Shown: positions 43,479 to 51,746, counted from the stretch's first letter. The stretch: DNA of 64,000 nt from Chitinophagaceae bacterium (GCA_004028795.1 SAIW01000011.1:114013-178012), one strand, 5' to 3'. Program-made: numbers and translations. The notes: generated by a model not told the origin, from the sequence alone.

Positions 43479-44470
43479 GCAATCAACCTTACGATATCAT
43501 CATTATTGGTGCAGGTCCTATCGGCCTGGCTTGCGTTTTACATGCAAAGCAAAAAGGCTTGAGTTACTTAATTATTGAAAAAGGTTGTCTGGTAAACTCA
43601 TTATACCATTATCCGCAAAACATGACTTTCTTTTCTACTTCAGAAAGATTGGAAATAGGCGGTATTCCATTTGTAAACAACAATGCCAAACCTACGCGTA
43701 CAGAGGCTTTGGAATATTACAGAAGAGTGGCTGTTTCTGCTCAACTGAAAATCAATTTGTTTGAAGAAGTTGTTTCAGTGAAGAATGAACAATTGACAAG
43801 TAATAATTTATTTACAATTATTACTTCAAAGCAATCTTATCAAACTAAAAACATTGTTATTGCAACCGGCTTTTATGGCATTCCTTATTTGTTGAATGTA
43901 AAAGGAGAAGAGCTGCCTAAAGTAACACACTATTATAAAGACCCGCATTTTTATGCTTTTCAAAAAGTGTTGGTAGTAGGTGCCAACAATTCTGCTGTTG
44001 ATGCAGCTTTAGAAACATGGCGTAAAGGGGCTGAAGTAACCATGGTTATTCGCGAAGGCGAAATTGGTAAAAGAGTAAAATATTGGGCAAGGCCTGACAT
44101 TGTCAACCGAATTGAAGAAGGTTCTATTAAAGCTTATTATCACTCAACAGTTGAAGAAATTAAAGAACGGCAAGTAATTATTAAAACACTTGATGGTTTA
44201 CAAACTATTGCAAATGATTGGGTAATTGCTGCAACAGGTTATCAACCAGATTTATCTTTCTTAGAAAAGCTGGGAATTGAATTAAGTACAGATGCAATTC
44301 GCAAACCTGCCTATAACGAAGACACACACGAAACCAATATTAAAGGCATTTACCTCGCCGGTGTTATTTGCGGTGGTATGAATACGCATAAGCTTTTTAT
44401 TGAAAACTCCAGAGAACATGCTGTGAAGATTGTGGAGGATGTAGCTAAGAAGATAGGAGATAGAAGTTAG
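43475..44470 (+). CDS. ypdA: YpdA-type bacillithiol disulfide reductase (putative)
   Basis: A 331-residue FAD/NAD(P)H flavoprotein. N-terminal GAGPIGLACVLHAKQKGL for FAD, second dinucleotide motif VVGANNSAVDAALE, IAATGYQPDLSFLEKLG and the terminal YLAGVICGGMNTHKLF. YpdA proteins reduce bacillithiol disulfide with NADPH and lack the redox CxxC of thioredoxin reductases; none is seen here. bshC, which completes bacillithiol synthesis, lies two genes downstream. The start overlaps the DUF5615 stop by 4 bp. Confidence 0.88.
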   Translation: MSNQPYDIIIIGAGPIGLACVLHAKQKGLSYLIIEKGCLVNSLYHYPQNMTFFSTSERLEIGGIPFVNNNAKPTRTEALEYYRRVAVSAQLKINLFEEVVSVKNEQLTSNNLFTIITSKQSYQTKNIVIATGFYGIPYLLNVKGEELPKVTHYYKDPHFYAFQKVLVVGANNSAVDAALETWRKGAEVTMVIREGEIGKRVKYWARPDIVNRIEEGSIKAYYHSTVEEIKERQVIIKTLDGLQTIANDWVIAATGYQPDLSFLEKLGIELSTDAIRKPAYNEDTHETNIKGIYLAGVICGGMNTHKLFIENSREHAVKIVEDVAKKIGDRS

Positions 44471-44504
44471 AAGATATAGTAATAAGCGAATGGAATAGCT
44501 GCAT

Positions 44505-44542
44505 ACAGAACAGAACGTATAAGTGTGCGACGCAACCAAAGC
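44505..44542 (+). repeat. Interspersed palindromic repeat, copy 7
   Basis: ACAGAACAGAACGTATAAGT followed by GTGCGACGCAACCAAAGC. Well-conserved left half and core. Confidence 0.7.
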
Positions 44543-44618
44543 TTAATAATGATACTAAAGCTAAGTACCACTAAAATCCATACCATCTTTAAATCTTTCA
44601 AATCAAGGTTCAGACAAT

Positions 44619-44626
44619 TATCTTTG
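44619..44626 (+). promoter_or_regulatory. Candidate -7 box of rimO
   Basis: TATCTTTG fits TAnnTTTG exactly and ends 8 nt before the ATG, so the transcript would be nearly leaderless. No clear -33 TTG. Confidence 0.35.
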
Positions 44627-44634
44627 CCGTTTCT

Positions 44635-45942
44635 ATGAAGGCAAGAACATTACAAAAAGATAAGGTTAATATCATCACTTTAGGTTGCAGTAAAAACTTA
44701 GTGGATAGTGAAGTGTTGAGCGGTCAGTTAGCTGCCAATGAAATTGAGGTAGTACACGAAAACAAAAAATTAGACCACAATATTGTAGTGGTAAATACCT
44801 GTGGTTTTATAGATAAAGCTAAAGAAGAAAGTATTAATACCATTCTTGACCAGCTTGAACTGAAACGCAGAGGTAAGTTAGACAAAGTATATGTTACGGG
44901 ATGTTTGAGTGAACGATACCGTGGCGATTTAGAAAAAGAAATTCCTGAAGTGGATGCATGGTTTGGCACATTGGAATTGCCTTTGATATTAAAACAGTTT
45001 GATGCAGATTATAAAACGGAGTTATTGGGTGAACGCTTGTTAAGCACTCCGAAACATTATGCATATTTAAAAATTAGTGAAGGTTGTAACAGAACCTGTG
45101 CATTTTGTGCTATTCCTTTAATGCGTGGTCAGCATATCAGCAAACCCATTGAAGCATTGGTTAAGGAAGCTGAAACCCTTGTGAGCAAGGGTGTTAAAGA
45201 AATAATGTTGATTGCTCAGGAATTAACTTACTACGGACTGGATATTTATAAAAAACGTGAATTACCAAAATTGCTTGATGCTTTGGCAGCAGTAAAAGGT
45301 TTGGAATGGATAAGACTGCATTATGCTTACCCAAGTAAATTTCCGATGGAGATTTTAGATGCTATGAACAGGCATGATAATATTTGTAAGTATCTCGATA
45401 TGCCTTTGCAACATGCCAGCAATAATATGCTGAAAGCCATGCGAAGAAATATTACCAGAGAAGAAATGACGGATTTAATTCATGCCATCAGAGAAAAAGT
45501 ACCGAGCATTTGTTTGCGTACAACGTTAATTGCCGGCTTCCCTGGAGAAACAGAAGATGATATTGAAGAGTTGAAAGAATTTTTAAAACTGCATCGTTTT
45601 GACAGGGTTGGCATTTTTCAATACAGCCATGAAGAAAATACTTCAGCTTATGATATGGAAGACAATGTACCTGCCGATGTAAAAGCAGAACGGGCACAGG
45701 AAGTAATGGAAGTGCAGCAAGAGATTAGTTTAGAAAAGAACATGGAAAAAGTTGGTAATATTTTTAAAGTAATTATTGATAAAAAAGAAGCGGGCAGGTA
45801 TTTAGGAAGAACTGAGTTTGATAGTGTTGAAGTAGATAATGAAGTGGTTATTCATTCAGATAAGAAGTTAACCATTGGCGATTTTGTGAATGTAAAAATT
45901 ACCAAAGCCTACGATTATGATATTGAAGGCGTTGTGGTGTAA
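44635..45942 (+). CDS. rimO: Ribosomal protein S12 methylthiotransferase RimO
   Basis: Radical-SAM enzyme adding a methylthio group to the conserved aspartate of ribosomal protein S12. In 435 residues: UPF0004 domain with cluster cysteines in LGCSKNLVDSEVL, NTCGFID and VTGCLSERY. Radical-SAM motif C151-x3-C155-x2-C158 in CNRTCAFCAIPLMRG, followed by QHISKP. A TRAM domain is at about 370-435. These features favour RimO over MiaB. It lies between ypdA and bshC, but with its own promoter-like box and a spacer containing an interspersed repeat. Confidence 0.94.
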   Translation: MKARTLQKDKVNIITLGCSKNLVDSEVLSGQLAANEIEVVHENKKLDHNIVVVNTCGFIDKAKEESINTILDQLELKRRGKLDKVYVTGCLSERYRGDLEKEIPEVDAWFGTLELPLILKQFDADYKTELLGERLLSTPKHYAYLKISEGCNRTCAFCAIPLMRGQHISKPIEALVKEAETLVSKGVKEIMLIAQELTYYGLDIYKKRELPKLLDALAAVKGLEWIRLHYAYPSKFPMEILDAMNRHDNICKYLDMPLQHASNNMLKAMRRNITREEMTDLIHAIREKVPSICLRTTLIAGFPGETEDDIEELKEFLKLHRFDRVGIFQYSHEENTSAYDMEDNVPADVKAERAQEVMEVQQEISLEKNMEKVGNIFKVIIDKKEAGRYLGRTEFDSVEVDNEVVIHSDKKLTIGDFVNVKITKAYDYDIEGVVV

Positions 45943-45948
45943 AACCCC

Positions 45949-45970
45949 GTCAGTCGTTATCAACGCTGAC
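45949..45970 (+). terminator. Hairpin after rimO
   Basis: GTCAG-T-CGTT-ATC-AACG-CTGAC folds with one bulged base, 7 bp past the stop codon. No T-run, so intrinsic termination is uncertain. The rest of the spacer to 46076 shows no gene. Confidence 0.45.
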
Positions 45971-46076
45971 AGCGATTATAGTTTATTAAAATTTGTATTT
46001 ACGATTTTAGATGTAGCGTATAAACGGCGAAGTTTGTAAATAAAAATATTCTTACTTCGCTATCCACAACAAGTAC

Positions 46077-47672
46077 ATGGAAACTAATTGCCAATATATT
46101 CCATATCAAAACACAGGATTTTTTTTAAAAACGGTGATTGACTATTTAAATCAGTCACAAGAATTACAAGCGTTTTATAATTACCCTGTTTCATTACAAG
46201 GTATTCAGCAATCAATTAATGCAAGGCAAAACTTTACTACGAACAGGCAATTATTGGTTGACGTTTTAAAAGAACAACATAAAGGCTTAAGCTTATCGCC
46301 TTCACAACAAAAGAATATTGAGTTGTTGTTAAGTAACGACACATTTACTGTAACAACTGCCCATCAACCGAATATTTTTACTGGTCCTTTATACTTTATT
46401 TATAAAATTTTACACGCAGCAAAACTGGCTGATGAATTAAAACAACAACTGCCGCAATACAATTTTGTTCCTGTGTATTATATGGGTAGTGAAGATGCAG
46501 ATTTAGATGAATTGGGTTTTATTAATTTGAATGGAGAAAAATTAGTTTGGCAAACCAAACAAACAGGTGCTGTCGGCAGAATGAAGGTAGATAAGGCTTT
46601 CATTAAACTGATTGATGTAATACACGGGCAAATAGGCGTTGAAAAATACGGCGACGTATTAACTGATTTATTTAAGCAATGTTATACTGAAGGCAAAACA
46701 ATTCAACAGGCAACTTTGGAGTTAGTGAATTATTTATTTGCAGATTTTGGAGTATTGATTGTTGTTCCGGATAATAAAATCTTAAAGCAATCCTTTGAAT
46801 CTGTTATTCAAAAAGAATTAACTGAACAATTCTCTCATAAAGCAGTTGAAGCAACTATTGCTGAATTAAGTAAACATTATAAAGTACAGGCAGGTGGCAG
46901 AGATTTGAATTTGTTTTATTTAATTGATGATAAACGGGAACGAATTGAAATTCGAAATTCAAAATTCGAGATTCGAAATTTAAACTTAGAATGGAGCCAC
47001 GAAGAAATTTTGGATGAACTTCAAAACCATCCTGAACGTTTTAGTACCAATGTAATTTTACGTGGTGTATTTCAGGAAACCATTTTACCAAACATTGCAT
47101 TTATAGGTGGAGGAGGAGAGCTGGCTTATTGGTTAGAATTAAAGAAAGTTTTTGAAGCCGTACATGTGCCATACCCTATGTTGATTTTAAGAAATTCATT
47201 TTTAATCCTCTCAAAAAATCAAAAAGAAAAAATTGCTAAACTTGGTTTTACAGTTGAAGGTTTTTTTAAAAATGAAAATGATTTGTTGAATGCATTAGTA
47301 AAGAAAGAAAGCAGCAATCAATTATGTTTAGATAAAGAAATAAATCAGGCAAAAGATTTCTACCATTATTTAAAAAATATTGCAGGAGCAGTTGATGTAA
47401 CGCTGCAACAACACACAGAAGCCTTACAGGCAAAGGCTTTGAAGCAATTGACTAATTTAGAAAAGAAAATGTTGCGTGCTGAAAAAAGGAAATTTGATAC
47501 ACAACAACAACAATTGCATCAGCTAAAACAATCCTTATTTCCTAATAATAGTTTGCAGGAACGAACTGATAATTTCTCTTTATTCTATGCGAAAAATGGG
47601 AATGACTTGTTGCATGCTATTTACCAAGCATCTAAAGGATTACAGCAGGAGTTTGGAGTTGTAGAAATTTAA
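46077..47672 (+). CDS. bshC: Bacillithiol biosynthesis cysteine-adding enzyme BshC
   Basis: A 531-residue protein catalysing addition of cysteine to glucosaminyl-malate in the last step of bacillithiol synthesis. Family landmarks: TVTTAHQPNIFTGPLYFIYK (nucleotide-binding-like core), YYMGSEDADLDELG, ILRGVFQETILPNIAFIGGG with GELAYWLELK, and a C-terminal coiled coil (about 440-500). Around residues 288-305 the sequence IEIRNSKFEIRN is encoded by a CGAAATTCAAAATTCGAGAT-type repeat in a loop that varies in the family. The frame is intact, so activity is expected. Confidence 0.93.
   Translation: METNCQYIPYQNTGFFLKTVIDYLNQSQELQAFYNYPVSLQGIQQSINARQNFTTNRQLLVDVLKEQHKGLSLSPSQQKNIELLLSNDTFTVTTAHQPNIFTGPLYFIYKILHAAKLADELKQQLPQYNFVPVYYMGSEDADLDELGFINLNGEKLVWQTKQTGAVGRMKVDKAFIKLIDVIHGQIGVEKYGDVLTDLFKQCYTEGKTIQQATLELVNYLFADFGVLIVVPDNKILKQSFESVIQKELTEQFSHKAVEATIAELSKHYKVQAGGRDLNLFYLIDDKRERIEIRNSKFEIRNLNLEWSHEEILDELQNHPERFSTNVILRGVFQETILPNIAFIGGGGELAYWLELKKVFEAVHVPYPMLILRNSFLILSKNQKEKIAKLGFTVEGFFKNENDLLNALVKKESSNQLCLDKEINQAKDFYHYLKNIAGAVDVTLQQHTEALQAKALKQLTNLEKKMLRAEKRKFDTQQQQLHQLKQSLFPNNSLQERTDNFSLFYAKNGNDLLHAIYQASKGLQQEFGVVEI
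46938..46984. repeat. AATTCGAAATTC-type repeat inside bshC
   Basis: CGAATTGAAATTCGAAATTC and AAAATTCGAGATTCGAAATT lie in tandem, in frame. A shorter related word occurs at 16991-17005 inside the luxE-like gene. Confidence 0.5.
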
Positions 47673-47673
47673 T

Positions 47674-48291
47674 TTAACCGGCCATCCGAATATCTTTAAA
47701 TAATAAATGATTGTCTTTGGAAATTGTGAATTGATAAATAATACTACTTTCCTCATCATCTAAATCATCTCCGTTTTCATCCTTAAATTCTTTCCTGAAA
47801 TTCAAACTAATTGTTATGCTGTTACTGTTTTTATCATAAGATGATGAAATGTTAAAGGAAATACCTTTTTGTTTTATAAAGACTTCGGTTTTAAAATTTC
47901 CATTAGTAAATAAAGAATCACTTTTAATCTTCAGAATACCTGTAATAAACTCTTTCGGAAAAAGTCTGTCGAAATATTTATCAAAATCTTTTTCTTCAAA
48001 TGGAATAATAGTATCTGATTTTATTTCTTTTTTATCTTTCTCCTTTTCAGTTAATACCCATTTCCATATTTCATTGTTATAATTTAAAATAGGAAATTGA
48101 AAGAATAGTTTTGTATTTCGTACTTCATGATGATATACTACATCTCTGAATTTTCTAAAATCATCAATCAAAGCATGATAAGAAGTGTCAGATGTTGACT
48201 TTTTATTTTCGTTATTAAAATGCTTAGAGTTATCCTGATTGCAAGAGATTATAACTATTAAAATAATAATTGTAAGAGTAGCTAATTTCAT
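47674..48291 (-). CDS. Hypothetical lipoprotein
   Basis: A 205-residue predicted lipoprotein (MKLATLTIIILIVIISC, lipobox IISC). The mature part is highly charged (Lys, Asp, Glu, Asn), with short beta-prone segments such as FKTEVFIKQKGISFNISS and IIYQFTISKDNHLLF. No family recognised. It starts 19 bp after the purE stop and may be co-transcribed. Convergent with bshC, stops 1 bp apart. Confidence 0.7.
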   Translation of the reverse strand: MKLATLTIIILIVIISCNQDNSKHFNNENKKSTSDTSYHALIDDFRKFRDVVYHHEVRNTKLFFQFPILNYNNEIWKWVLTEKEKDKKEIKSDTIIPFEEKDFDKYFDRLFPKEFITGILKIKSDSLFTNGNFKTEVFIKQKGISFNISSSYDKNSNSITISLNFRKEFKDENGDDLDDEESSIIYQFTISKDNHLLFKDIRMAG

Positions 48292-48310
48292 ATTTTATTA
48301 TGCTTAATAA

Positions 48311-48832
48311 TTAACTATCAAACTCATTATTCCAATCGCTTTTCAACTTATCTGCTTTTACTAAAACTTCATTCTCCATTTGTTCTTTGTATTGGCTTAA
48401 TGCAGCAGCAATCTGTTCATCATTTGTTCCTAAAATCTGAGCAGCTAAAATACCTGCATTCTTTGCAGCGTTTAAAGCAACAGTAGCCACAGGTACACCA
48501 TTCGGCATTTGTAAAATGGATAATACACTATCCCATCCATCAATAGAGTTAGAAGATTTTACGGGTACACCGATAACAGGTAAAGTAGTAACTGCGGCAA
48601 CCATTCCGGGCAAATGTGCAGCACCGCCTGCTCCTGCAATAATCACTTTCAAACCTCTTTGTTTTGCAGAACCTGCATAATCAACCATGCGTTTCGGTGT
48701 GCGATGTGCAGATACTACCGTTAATTCAAAAGGTACATTGAATGTTTTTAAAATATTAGCCGCAGCCTGCATTACAGATAAATCACTGTCGCTGCCCATA
48801 ATAATTCCAACTAAAGGTTGTGTGTTACTCAT
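48311..48832 (-). CDS. purE: N5-carboxyaminoimidazole ribonucleotide mutase
   Basis: Converts N5-CAIR to 4-carboxyaminoimidazole ribonucleotide in purine synthesis. In 173 residues the class I PurE motifs are clear: [27 protein letters not shown] (catalytic His) and [36 protein letters not shown] lines the active site. The ATG at 48832 is preferred to an in-frame TTG at 48844. No purK is in the window. A hypothetical lipoprotein follows. Confidence 0.95.
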   Translation of the reverse strand: MSNTQPLVGIIMGSDSDLSVMQAAANILKTFNVPFELTVVSAHRTPKRMVDYAGSAKQRGLKVIIAGAGGAAHLPGMVAAVTTLPVIGVPVKSSNSIDGWDSVLSILQMPNGVPVATVALNAAKNAGILAAQILGTNDEQIAAALSQYKEQMENEVLVKADKLKSDWNNEFDS

Positions 48833-48840
48833 AATGCCAT

Positions 48841-48871
48841 GCAAGATAATTTTTAAAAATTATGTTACCAA
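48841..48871 (-). promoter_or_regulatory. Candidate purE promoter
   Basis: On the minus strand TTG (48869-48871), 20-bp spacer, TATCTTGC (48841-48848), two mismatches from TAnnTTTG. The AATTTTTAAAAATT palindrome occupies the spacer. The -33/-7 spacing fits the Bacteroidota consensus. Confidence 0.4.
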
Positions 48872-48878
48872 CTGCAGC

Positions 48879-48930
48879 ATTTCATAGCATCTTCGTTGTG
48901 TCACTCACTTTTACGCTTTGTTCATTGTTG
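48879..48930 (-). repeat. Interspersed palindromic repeat, copy 8
   Basis: GCATTTCATAGCATCTTCGT, TGTGTCACTCACTTTTACGC, TTTGTTCATTGTTG: both arms are preserved, in inverse orientation, with a TCAC variant in the core. Confidence 0.65.
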
Positions 48931-48939
48931 AGCAAAAAA

Positions 48940-49002
48940 AGGTTAAAGGGGAATAATGTCATTCAATTTCACCTTTCACCTTTCACCTTTCGCCTTTAAC
49001 CT
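48940..49002. repeat. Heptad tandem repeat within an inverted pair
   Basis: Five heptads in a row (TTTCACC three times, TTTCGCC, TTTAACC; 48967-49001). AGGTTAAAGG (48940-48949) is the exact complement of CCTTTAACCT (48993-49002). It lies between the purE promoter side and the DUF2911 gene end, so it may also act as a terminator structure. Confidence 0.6.
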
Positions 49003-49012
49003 CTCTCTTTCG

Positions 49013-50116
49013 CTAATTAATATCTTTTCCTTCTTTTAATAAAGCAATACTTTTTTCAACGTTGGTTTTATTAGCTCCATTCGGTGCAAGTGCTAATGCT
49101 TTCTCTGCATATTCTAATGCTTTTTTGTAATCACCCGCTGCTGAGTAACCTCTTGCCAAACCAAATAATGTTGTAAACTGATTCGGATTTTTTTCATAAT
49201 TCAGCTTAAACATTTCCAATGCTTTTTGCGGCTTCTTTTGTGCAATTAATTGTCTTGCATATAAATGTATTTGATTCATGTTTGCATAAGCCATTGCATC
49301 TTTCATGCTTGCTTCTGCTTCTGCAGTTTTATTTAGCTTTTCTAATATGCCCGCTCTTGTTGATAGCGTTGCAAAATTTCGCTCACCCAATACATTCGGA
49401 TTAACTGATGTATCTGCCCATAACAGGGCTTCTTCTAAATTAGTATTATGGTCTAAACACCATTGTGCAGCCTGCTGCCAGGGCTGCCAGCCTAAATAAC
49501 TTTTTTGAGTACGCAATTCTTTTCTGAAACTGGTAACCTGTGTTTTATTCAAATCAACTTTTACGGTAAAAGGAATACACAATTTTTCCCAACATAAGTT
49601 TATCGTCGCACTTGTTTCTGTTTGATTAGCAAATTCATATTTCAACCATTCAACATTTTGAGTATTGGTTACAGGTTTTACTGTAACCCTTAATACATCA
49701 TTTTGGGGTTCATAATAAAAACTACCCCAATATTCATTGTCTTTAGAAAAAATTAAAGTGCATCCATCTTTACCGTAAGCAATAAAAAATCCATACTTAC
49801 CGGCGGGTAATTCTTTTCCTTCAACTATTACATCCGTTGAAAATTCTAAGGTAGTATTTTCATTGGCACCAGCTCTCCATGGTGCAGCTTTGCTTGGCCC
49901 GAAACCTTGGTCTGTAAAGCCTTCCGGCACTAACTGCCCCCAAATTTTTCCTTCTCTTCCTTTAACACCGGGTCTGCTATAATTAATGGTAACGTTGGTA
50001 ATGCCGATACCTTCACTAACAGAAGCTCTTTTGTTTCCGCCGCTTGGAGTTGTGTATAATTGACTTTGAGCAGCTACTGTAATTAGCAATGCAAATACTA
50101 AGCATATTTTTTTCAT
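49013..50116 (-). CDS. DUF2911 domain protein with TPR repeats
   Basis: A 367-residue exported protein (MKKICLVFALLITVAAQS). The DUF2911 domain covers about 20-195: SEGIGITNVTINYSRPGVKG, GKIWGQLVPEG, WRAGANENTTLEFSTDV, LPAGKYGFFIAYG. It is followed by TPR-like helices about 235-360 (NFATLSTRAGILEKLNKTAE, AARGYSAAGDYKKALEYAEK style). Probably periplasmic; function unknown. It lies 83 bp after pdxJ on the same strand. Confidence 0.85.
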   Translation of the reverse strand: MKKICLVFALLITVAAQSQLYTTPSGGNKRASVSEGIGITNVTINYSRPGVKGREGKIWGQLVPEGFTDQGFGPSKAAPWRAGANENTTLEFSTDVIVEGKELPAGKYGFFIAYGKDGCTLIFSKDNEYWGSFYYEPQNDVLRVTVKPVTNTQNVEWLKYEFANQTETSATINLCWEKLCIPFTVKVDLNKTQVTSFRKELRTQKSYLGWQPWQQAAQWCLDHNTNLEEALLWADTSVNPNVLGERNFATLSTRAGILEKLNKTAEAEASMKDAMAYANMNQIHLYARQLIAQKKPQKALEMFKLNYEKNPNQFTTLFGLARGYSAAGDYKKALEYAEKALALAPNGANKTNVEKSIALLKEGKDIN

Positions 50117-50199
50117 GGCAGTTATTTTTCAACAAACTACATGAAAAAACGCCCTGCTGCAATTGTTTATGATGAATGAAATGTTTTTGTGATGAATGG

Positions 50200-50919
50200 T
50201 TATTGTAATTGCCGCTTATACATTTGAATAGTATTCTCATAGCCTAAATAAATAGCATCGCATATTAATGCATGACCAATACTTACTTCATCTAACCACG
50301 GAATGTTTTGCGAGAAATATTTTAAATTATGTAAATCTAAATCGTGGCCTGCATTTAAACCTAAGCCTAATTCTTTCGCTTTTTGTGCAGCTTTTAAATA
50401 TGATTTAATGGCTACTTCTTTATTCCCTTGTTCAAATTGTTTTGCATAGCCTTCTGTATATAATTCAATTCTATCTGTTCCTGTTTGTGCTGCACCTTCT
50501 ACCATTTCAATAACGGGGTCAACAAAAATAGAAACACGAATACCGGCTTTTTTAAATACGGCAATCATTTCAGTTAAATAGGCTTTATGTTCAATCGTAT
50601 TCCAACCATGATTGCTGGTTACTTGATTGAGAGCATCGGGTACCAATGTAACCTGATGAGGTTTTACAGCCAGTACTAAATCAACAAACTTTTGTTCTGT
50701 GCAATTACCTTCAATATTAAACTCCGTAGTAATTATTTTTTTTATATCATGAACATCTTTGTAAGTAATATGTCTTTCATCGGGGCGTGGATGAACAGTT
50801 ACACCATCTGCACCGAATAATTGTGCATCAATAGCTGCTTTAACAACATCAGGGTTATTACCTCCTCTTGCATTGCGTAGCGTAGCAAATTTGTTTATGT
50901 TAACACTCAATTTTGTCAT
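50200..50919 (-). CDS. pdxJ: Pyridoxine 5'-phosphate synthase
   Basis: Condenses 3-amino-2-oxopropyl phosphate with deoxyxylulose 5-phosphate in vitamin B6 synthesis. The TIM-barrel protein has 239 residues with family motifs LSVNINKFATLRNARGG, GADGVTVHPRPDERHI, EGNCTEQ, VTLVPDA, VSIFVDPVIE, IELYTEGYA, LNAGHDLDL and EVSIGHALI. No pdxA is visible nearby. A TAATTTTG box 4 nt before the start suggests a leaderless transcript. Confidence 0.95.
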   Translation of the reverse strand: MTKLSVNINKFATLRNARGGNNPDVVKAAIDAQLFGADGVTVHPRPDERHITYKDVHDIKKIITTEFNIEGNCTEQKFVDLVLAVKPHQVTLVPDALNQVTSNHGWNTIEHKAYLTEMIAVFKKAGIRVSIFVDPVIEMVEGAAQTGTDRIELYTEGYAKQFEQGNKEVAIKSYLKAAQKAKELGLGLNAGHDLDLHNLKYFSQNIPWLDEVSIGHALICDAIYLGYENTIQMYKRQLQ

Positions 50920-50923
50920 GCAA

Positions 50924-50931
50924 CAAAATTA
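50924..50931 (-). promoter_or_regulatory. Candidate -7 box of pdxJ
   Basis: TAATTTTG on the minus strand matches TAnnTTTG, only 4 nt before the annotated ATG. It implies a leaderless mRNA, or use of a slightly later start. No -33 TTG at normal distance. Confidence 0.3.
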
Positions 50932-50951
50932 GCTGATAGTTATTTATTGTT

Positions 50952-51161
50952 TGCCACGAATGCACGGATAAGCACCAATTTTATTGAAGTATAGCGTTGT
51001 ACTTTATACTTTGAAGTTGGTTGAAGATTATATTTTGAGATTTTCGATTTATGATTAGTGTTGTGTGCCGCGAATGCACGGATAAGCACGGATTGTATGG
51101 AAGTACAGCATTGTACATTATAATTTGAAGTTGGTTGCAGATTATATTTTCGATTTTCAAT
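50952..51161. repeat. Two diverged copies of a ~95-bp unit
   Basis: Copy A 50952-51050 and copy B 51066-51161. Both begin TGCC(A/G)CGAATGCACGGATA, contain TTGAAGTTGGTTG(A/C)AGATTA, and end near TCGATTT. A 97-codon open frame crosses them on the minus strand, but its protein is just the repeat read twice, so no gene is called. Confidence 0.75.
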
Positions 51162-51180
51162 TAACGTCTTGTTTTGTTGC

Positions 51181-51259
51181 TTAATGAACAGAACGCACCC
51201 GCCTACCGGCAGGCAGGCAAGTGAGTTACACAACTGAGATGCTATGAAATACTAATGCT
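51181..51259 (+). repeat. Interspersed palindromic repeat, copy 9, with GC-rich insert
   Basis: TTAATGAACAGAACGCACCC, GCCTACCGGCAGGCAGGC, AAGTGAGTTACACAACTGAG, ATGCTATGAAATACTAATGC. This is the fullest copy: both arms and the same near-palindromic GC-rich insert as copy 6. Confidence 0.75.
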
Positions 51260-51268
51260 TGTAACAAA

Positions 51269-51300
51269 ATAAAAATGCTGCATCAACATGATACAGCATT
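51269..51300 (-). terminator. Terminator of the DUF1761 gene
   Basis: AATGCTG (51274-51280) pairs with CAGCATT (51294-51300), with inner ATCA/TGAT pairing. On the minus strand a T-rich tail follows. It lies 27 bp past the stop codon. Confidence 0.65.
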
Positions 51301-51326
51301 GAATATAATGAGTAAGCAAAAAAACA

Positions 51327-51746
51327 TTATTGCCATGCACCAATTATTGCACCGGCAATGGCAGAGCCAATAATGTGATAAGCACAATCTATTGCGATTA
51401 ATGCAAATGGTTTTTTAAGATATAGATGACTCATTGCTAATGGCGGAGAACAGAATACTACAGACGCAAATAAACCTAATTTAATACCGCCCACTAAATT
51501 AATGGCAGGAACCTGTGTTTTAAAAATAGCAATGCCTGCAACAATTACAATAGTCAGCAAAAAGCCTATGCCGAAGATAACACCTGCACCTTTTTTTGCA
51601 TCGGGTGCATTTACATCAATCTTATGCATGGCAATCCATTGCTTTTGAAATAATGCACTATACCAAATAGCTCCTAACATAAAATAAGCCACCGCTGCTA
51701 CTAAAACATGCAGCCAGTTTACAGATGATAACAGTTGATTAAACAT
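51327..51746 (-). CDS. DUF1761 family membrane protein
   Basis: A 139-residue integral membrane protein with four predicted helices. The DUF1761 pattern is seen: NWLHVLVAAVAYFMLGAIWY, SALFQKQW, a middle VIFGIGFLLTIVIVAGIAIF, and a C-terminal YHIIGSAIAGAIIGAWQ. Function unknown. Monocistronic by spacing, with its own terminator. Confidence 0.85.
   Translation of the reverse strand: MFNQLLSSVNWLHVLVAAVAYFMLGAIWYSALFQKQWIAMHKIDVNAPDAKKGAGVIFGIGFLLTIVIVAGIAIFKTQVPAINLVGGIKLGLFASVVFCSPPLAMSHLYLKKPFALIAIDCAYHIIGSAIAGAIIGAWQ

Noticed and set aside
48940..49002. Heptad repeats as a CRISPR array
   Set aside because: Units are only 7 bp with no spacers.
50940..51233. 97-codon open frame on the minus strand
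   Set aside because: Its translation is two readings of the same ~95-bp repeat plus part of an interspersed element; no protein character.
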